Source: Actinomycetes bacterium | GTDB taxonomy: Bacteria; Actinomycetota; Actinomycetes; Propionibacteriales; Propionibacteriaceae | Length of the DNA stretch: 7,377 nt | Direction of reading: 5' to 3' | NCBI GenBank assembly: GCA_023412435.1 | Contig: JAEYNS010000058.1 | Location: 1 to 7,377 of the forward strand | Part shown: piece after piece, positions 6,332 to 7,377 of the stretch | How the letters are laid out: every line of letters begins with the position of its first letter | Position numbering within the stretch: position 1 is the stretch's first letter | The notes under the pieces: model-generated | The model's input: only the letters and a program-made list of their open reading frames with translations | Told to the model about the DNA's origin: nothing | The model's database searches: none | Translations under genes and position numbers: made by a program

Positions 6332-7377
6332 TTGCACACCCCAGCCGCCGGACGGCGCAGCCCGCTCAACACCTATCGCGTGCAGCTGCACGCCGGCTTC
6401 ACCTTCGCCGACGCGCAGGCGCAGCTCGACTACCTGTCCGCGCTCGGCATCACCGACCTGTACCTCTCCCCCATCCTCACCGCCGTCCCGGGTTCCACCC
6501 ACGGGTACGACGTGGTCGACCCGACGACGGTCTCCGAGGAACGCGGCGGCCGCGCCGGCTTCGAGGCCCTCGCCACGGCCGCACACGAGCGCGGCCTGGG
6601 CGTGTTCGTCGACATCGTCCCGAACCACATGGCGATCCCCGAGCCACTGTGGCTCAACCCCGCCCTGTGGGACGCGCTGCGCGACGGCCCCGACTCGCCC
6701 TACGACGGCTGGTTCGACATCGAGCCCGGCCAGCCGCTGGTGTTGCCGATCCTGCCGATGGACGGCGACTCCGACCCGATCGACTCCCTCGTCGCTGACG
6801 GACGCCTCACCCGCGCCACCTTCACCCGCCCCGGCCACGAACCCGAGCCGGTGCTGATACTGGACGACAAGCCGTTCCCGCTCGCCCCCGGCACCACCGA
6901 CCTGCCGCTGCCGGACGCGGCCCGCGCCCAGCACTACCGGCTCCGCCGCTGGGAGGGCAACCACACCCGGCTCACCCACCGCCGGTTCTTCGACATCGTG
7001 TCGCTGATCGGGGTGCGCCAGGAGGTGCACGAGGTGTTCGAGGCCACCCACCGGCTGCTGCTCGAGCTGTTCCGCGCCGGCCACATCGACGGCTTCCGGG
7101 TCGACCACCCCGACGGCCTGGCCGACCCGCAGGGCTACTTCGAGCAACTCCGCGACGCCGCCGACGGCGCCTGGGTCGTCGCGGAGAAGATCCTCACCGG
7201 CGACGAACTGCTGCCGCCGGCCTGGCCGGTCGCCGGCAGCACCGGTTATGAGGCCAGCTGGCGGTTCGACGCCGTCCAGCTCGATCCGGCCGCCGCCGCG
7301 CCGCTGGCCGAGCTCGCCCAGCAAACCGACAGCGACGAACCTGTCGAGCCGACCACTTGGAGCGAGGTCGCCCAGAC
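6332..7377 (+). CDS. treY: Maltooligosyltrehalose synthase TreY (3' end outside window)
   Basis: The first 348 residues of a GH13-type enzyme that turns the reducing-end alpha-1,4 bond of maltodextrins into an alpha,alpha-1,1 bond, the first step of the TreY-TreZ trehalose route in the cytosol. The N-terminus NTYRVQLHAGFTFADA (13-28) is typical of TreY. GH13 region I is DIVPNHM (94-100). Region II is GFRVDHPDGLADP (254-266), with Asp258 as catalytic nucleophile. Region III is VVAEKIL (282-288), with Glu285 as general acid. GSTGYE (302-307) is the TreY-type block that follows. The TTG start at 6332 is fixed by a perfect GGAGG 6 bases upstream and by the start of family homology; no ATG or GTG precedes the conserved N-terminus in this frame. 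Full-length family members are roughly 700-800 residues, so about half is missing. treZ or treX are usual neighbours and may lie to the right. Confidence 0.96.
   Translation, partial: MHTPAAGRRSPLNTYRVQLHAGFTFADAQAQLDYLSALGITDLYLSPILTAVPGSTHGYDVVDPTTVSEERGGRAGFEALATAAHERGLGVFVDIVPNHMAIPEPLWLNPALWDALRDGPDSPYDGWFDIEPGQPLVLPILPMDGDSDPIDSLVADGRLTRATFTRPGHEPEPVLILDDKPFPLAPGTTDLPLPDAARAQHYRLRRWEGNHTRLTHRRFFDIVSLIGVRQEVHEVFEATHRLLLELFRAGHIDGFRVDHPDGLADPQGYFEQLRDAADGAWVVAEKILTGDELLPPAWPVAGSTGYEASWRFDAVQLDPAAAAPLAELAQQTDSDEPVEPTTWSEVAQ

Noticed and set aside
6302..7324. Minus-strand open frame opposite treY
   Set aside because: Val/Gly/Arg-rich with no family resemblance; the plus frame has all GH13 catalytic regions.
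1..7377. CRISPR arrays, transposases, rRNA genes
   Set aside because: No regularly spaced direct repeats, no transposase or terminal inverted repeats, and no rRNA-like sequence were seen.

Overview
High-GC DNA with actinobacterial habits: GTG and TTG starts, a tRNA gene without encoded CCA, TANNNT-type -10 boxes, and TreY-type trehalose synthesis. A propionibacteria-like or related actinobacterium would fit, but the lineage is a guess. Every gene was identified from its own reading frame; no search was run.

Region 1 (1-3105, minus strand) is a B12-controlled surface-protein unit. A cobalamin riboswitch (about 2975-3097), with a clear B12 box and conserved CCCGCAACGGT core, lies upstream of a very large secreted protein whose C-terminus runs off the left edge (953 residues visible). 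The protein has a signal peptide, a DUF4430 (transcobalamin-C-terminal-like) domain, a long beta-rich middle, a FIVAR-like helical module, and the start of an alpha/alpha-toroid domain of the prenyltransferase/squalene-cyclase/transcobalamin type. These are the two fold types that make up animal transcobalamin and intrinsic factor, in the opposite order. With the riboswitch, this suggests an extracellular corrinoid-capturing protein.

Region 2 (3098-4327) is a divergent spacer and, on the plus strand, a NiCoT-family nickel/cobalt permease. Cobalt is the metal of B12, so the two divergent genes may belong to one corrinoid/cobalt supply locus. The spacer holds a perfect 16-bp inverted repeat and a weak, possibly degenerate cobalamin-aptamer-like stretch just before the permease gene.

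Region 3 (4370-5593, minus) is a complete M20D metallopeptidase/amidohydrolase gene, convergent with the permease and with no visible functional link to B12.

Region 4 (5594-6331) is mostly non-coding. It holds a doubtful small membrane-protein ORF, a strong hairpin, and a tRNA-Leu(CAG) gene on the minus strand with a plausible promoter.

Region 5 (6332-7377, plus) is the 5' part of treY (maltooligosyltrehalose synthase), starting at TTG behind a perfect GGAGG and running off the right edge.
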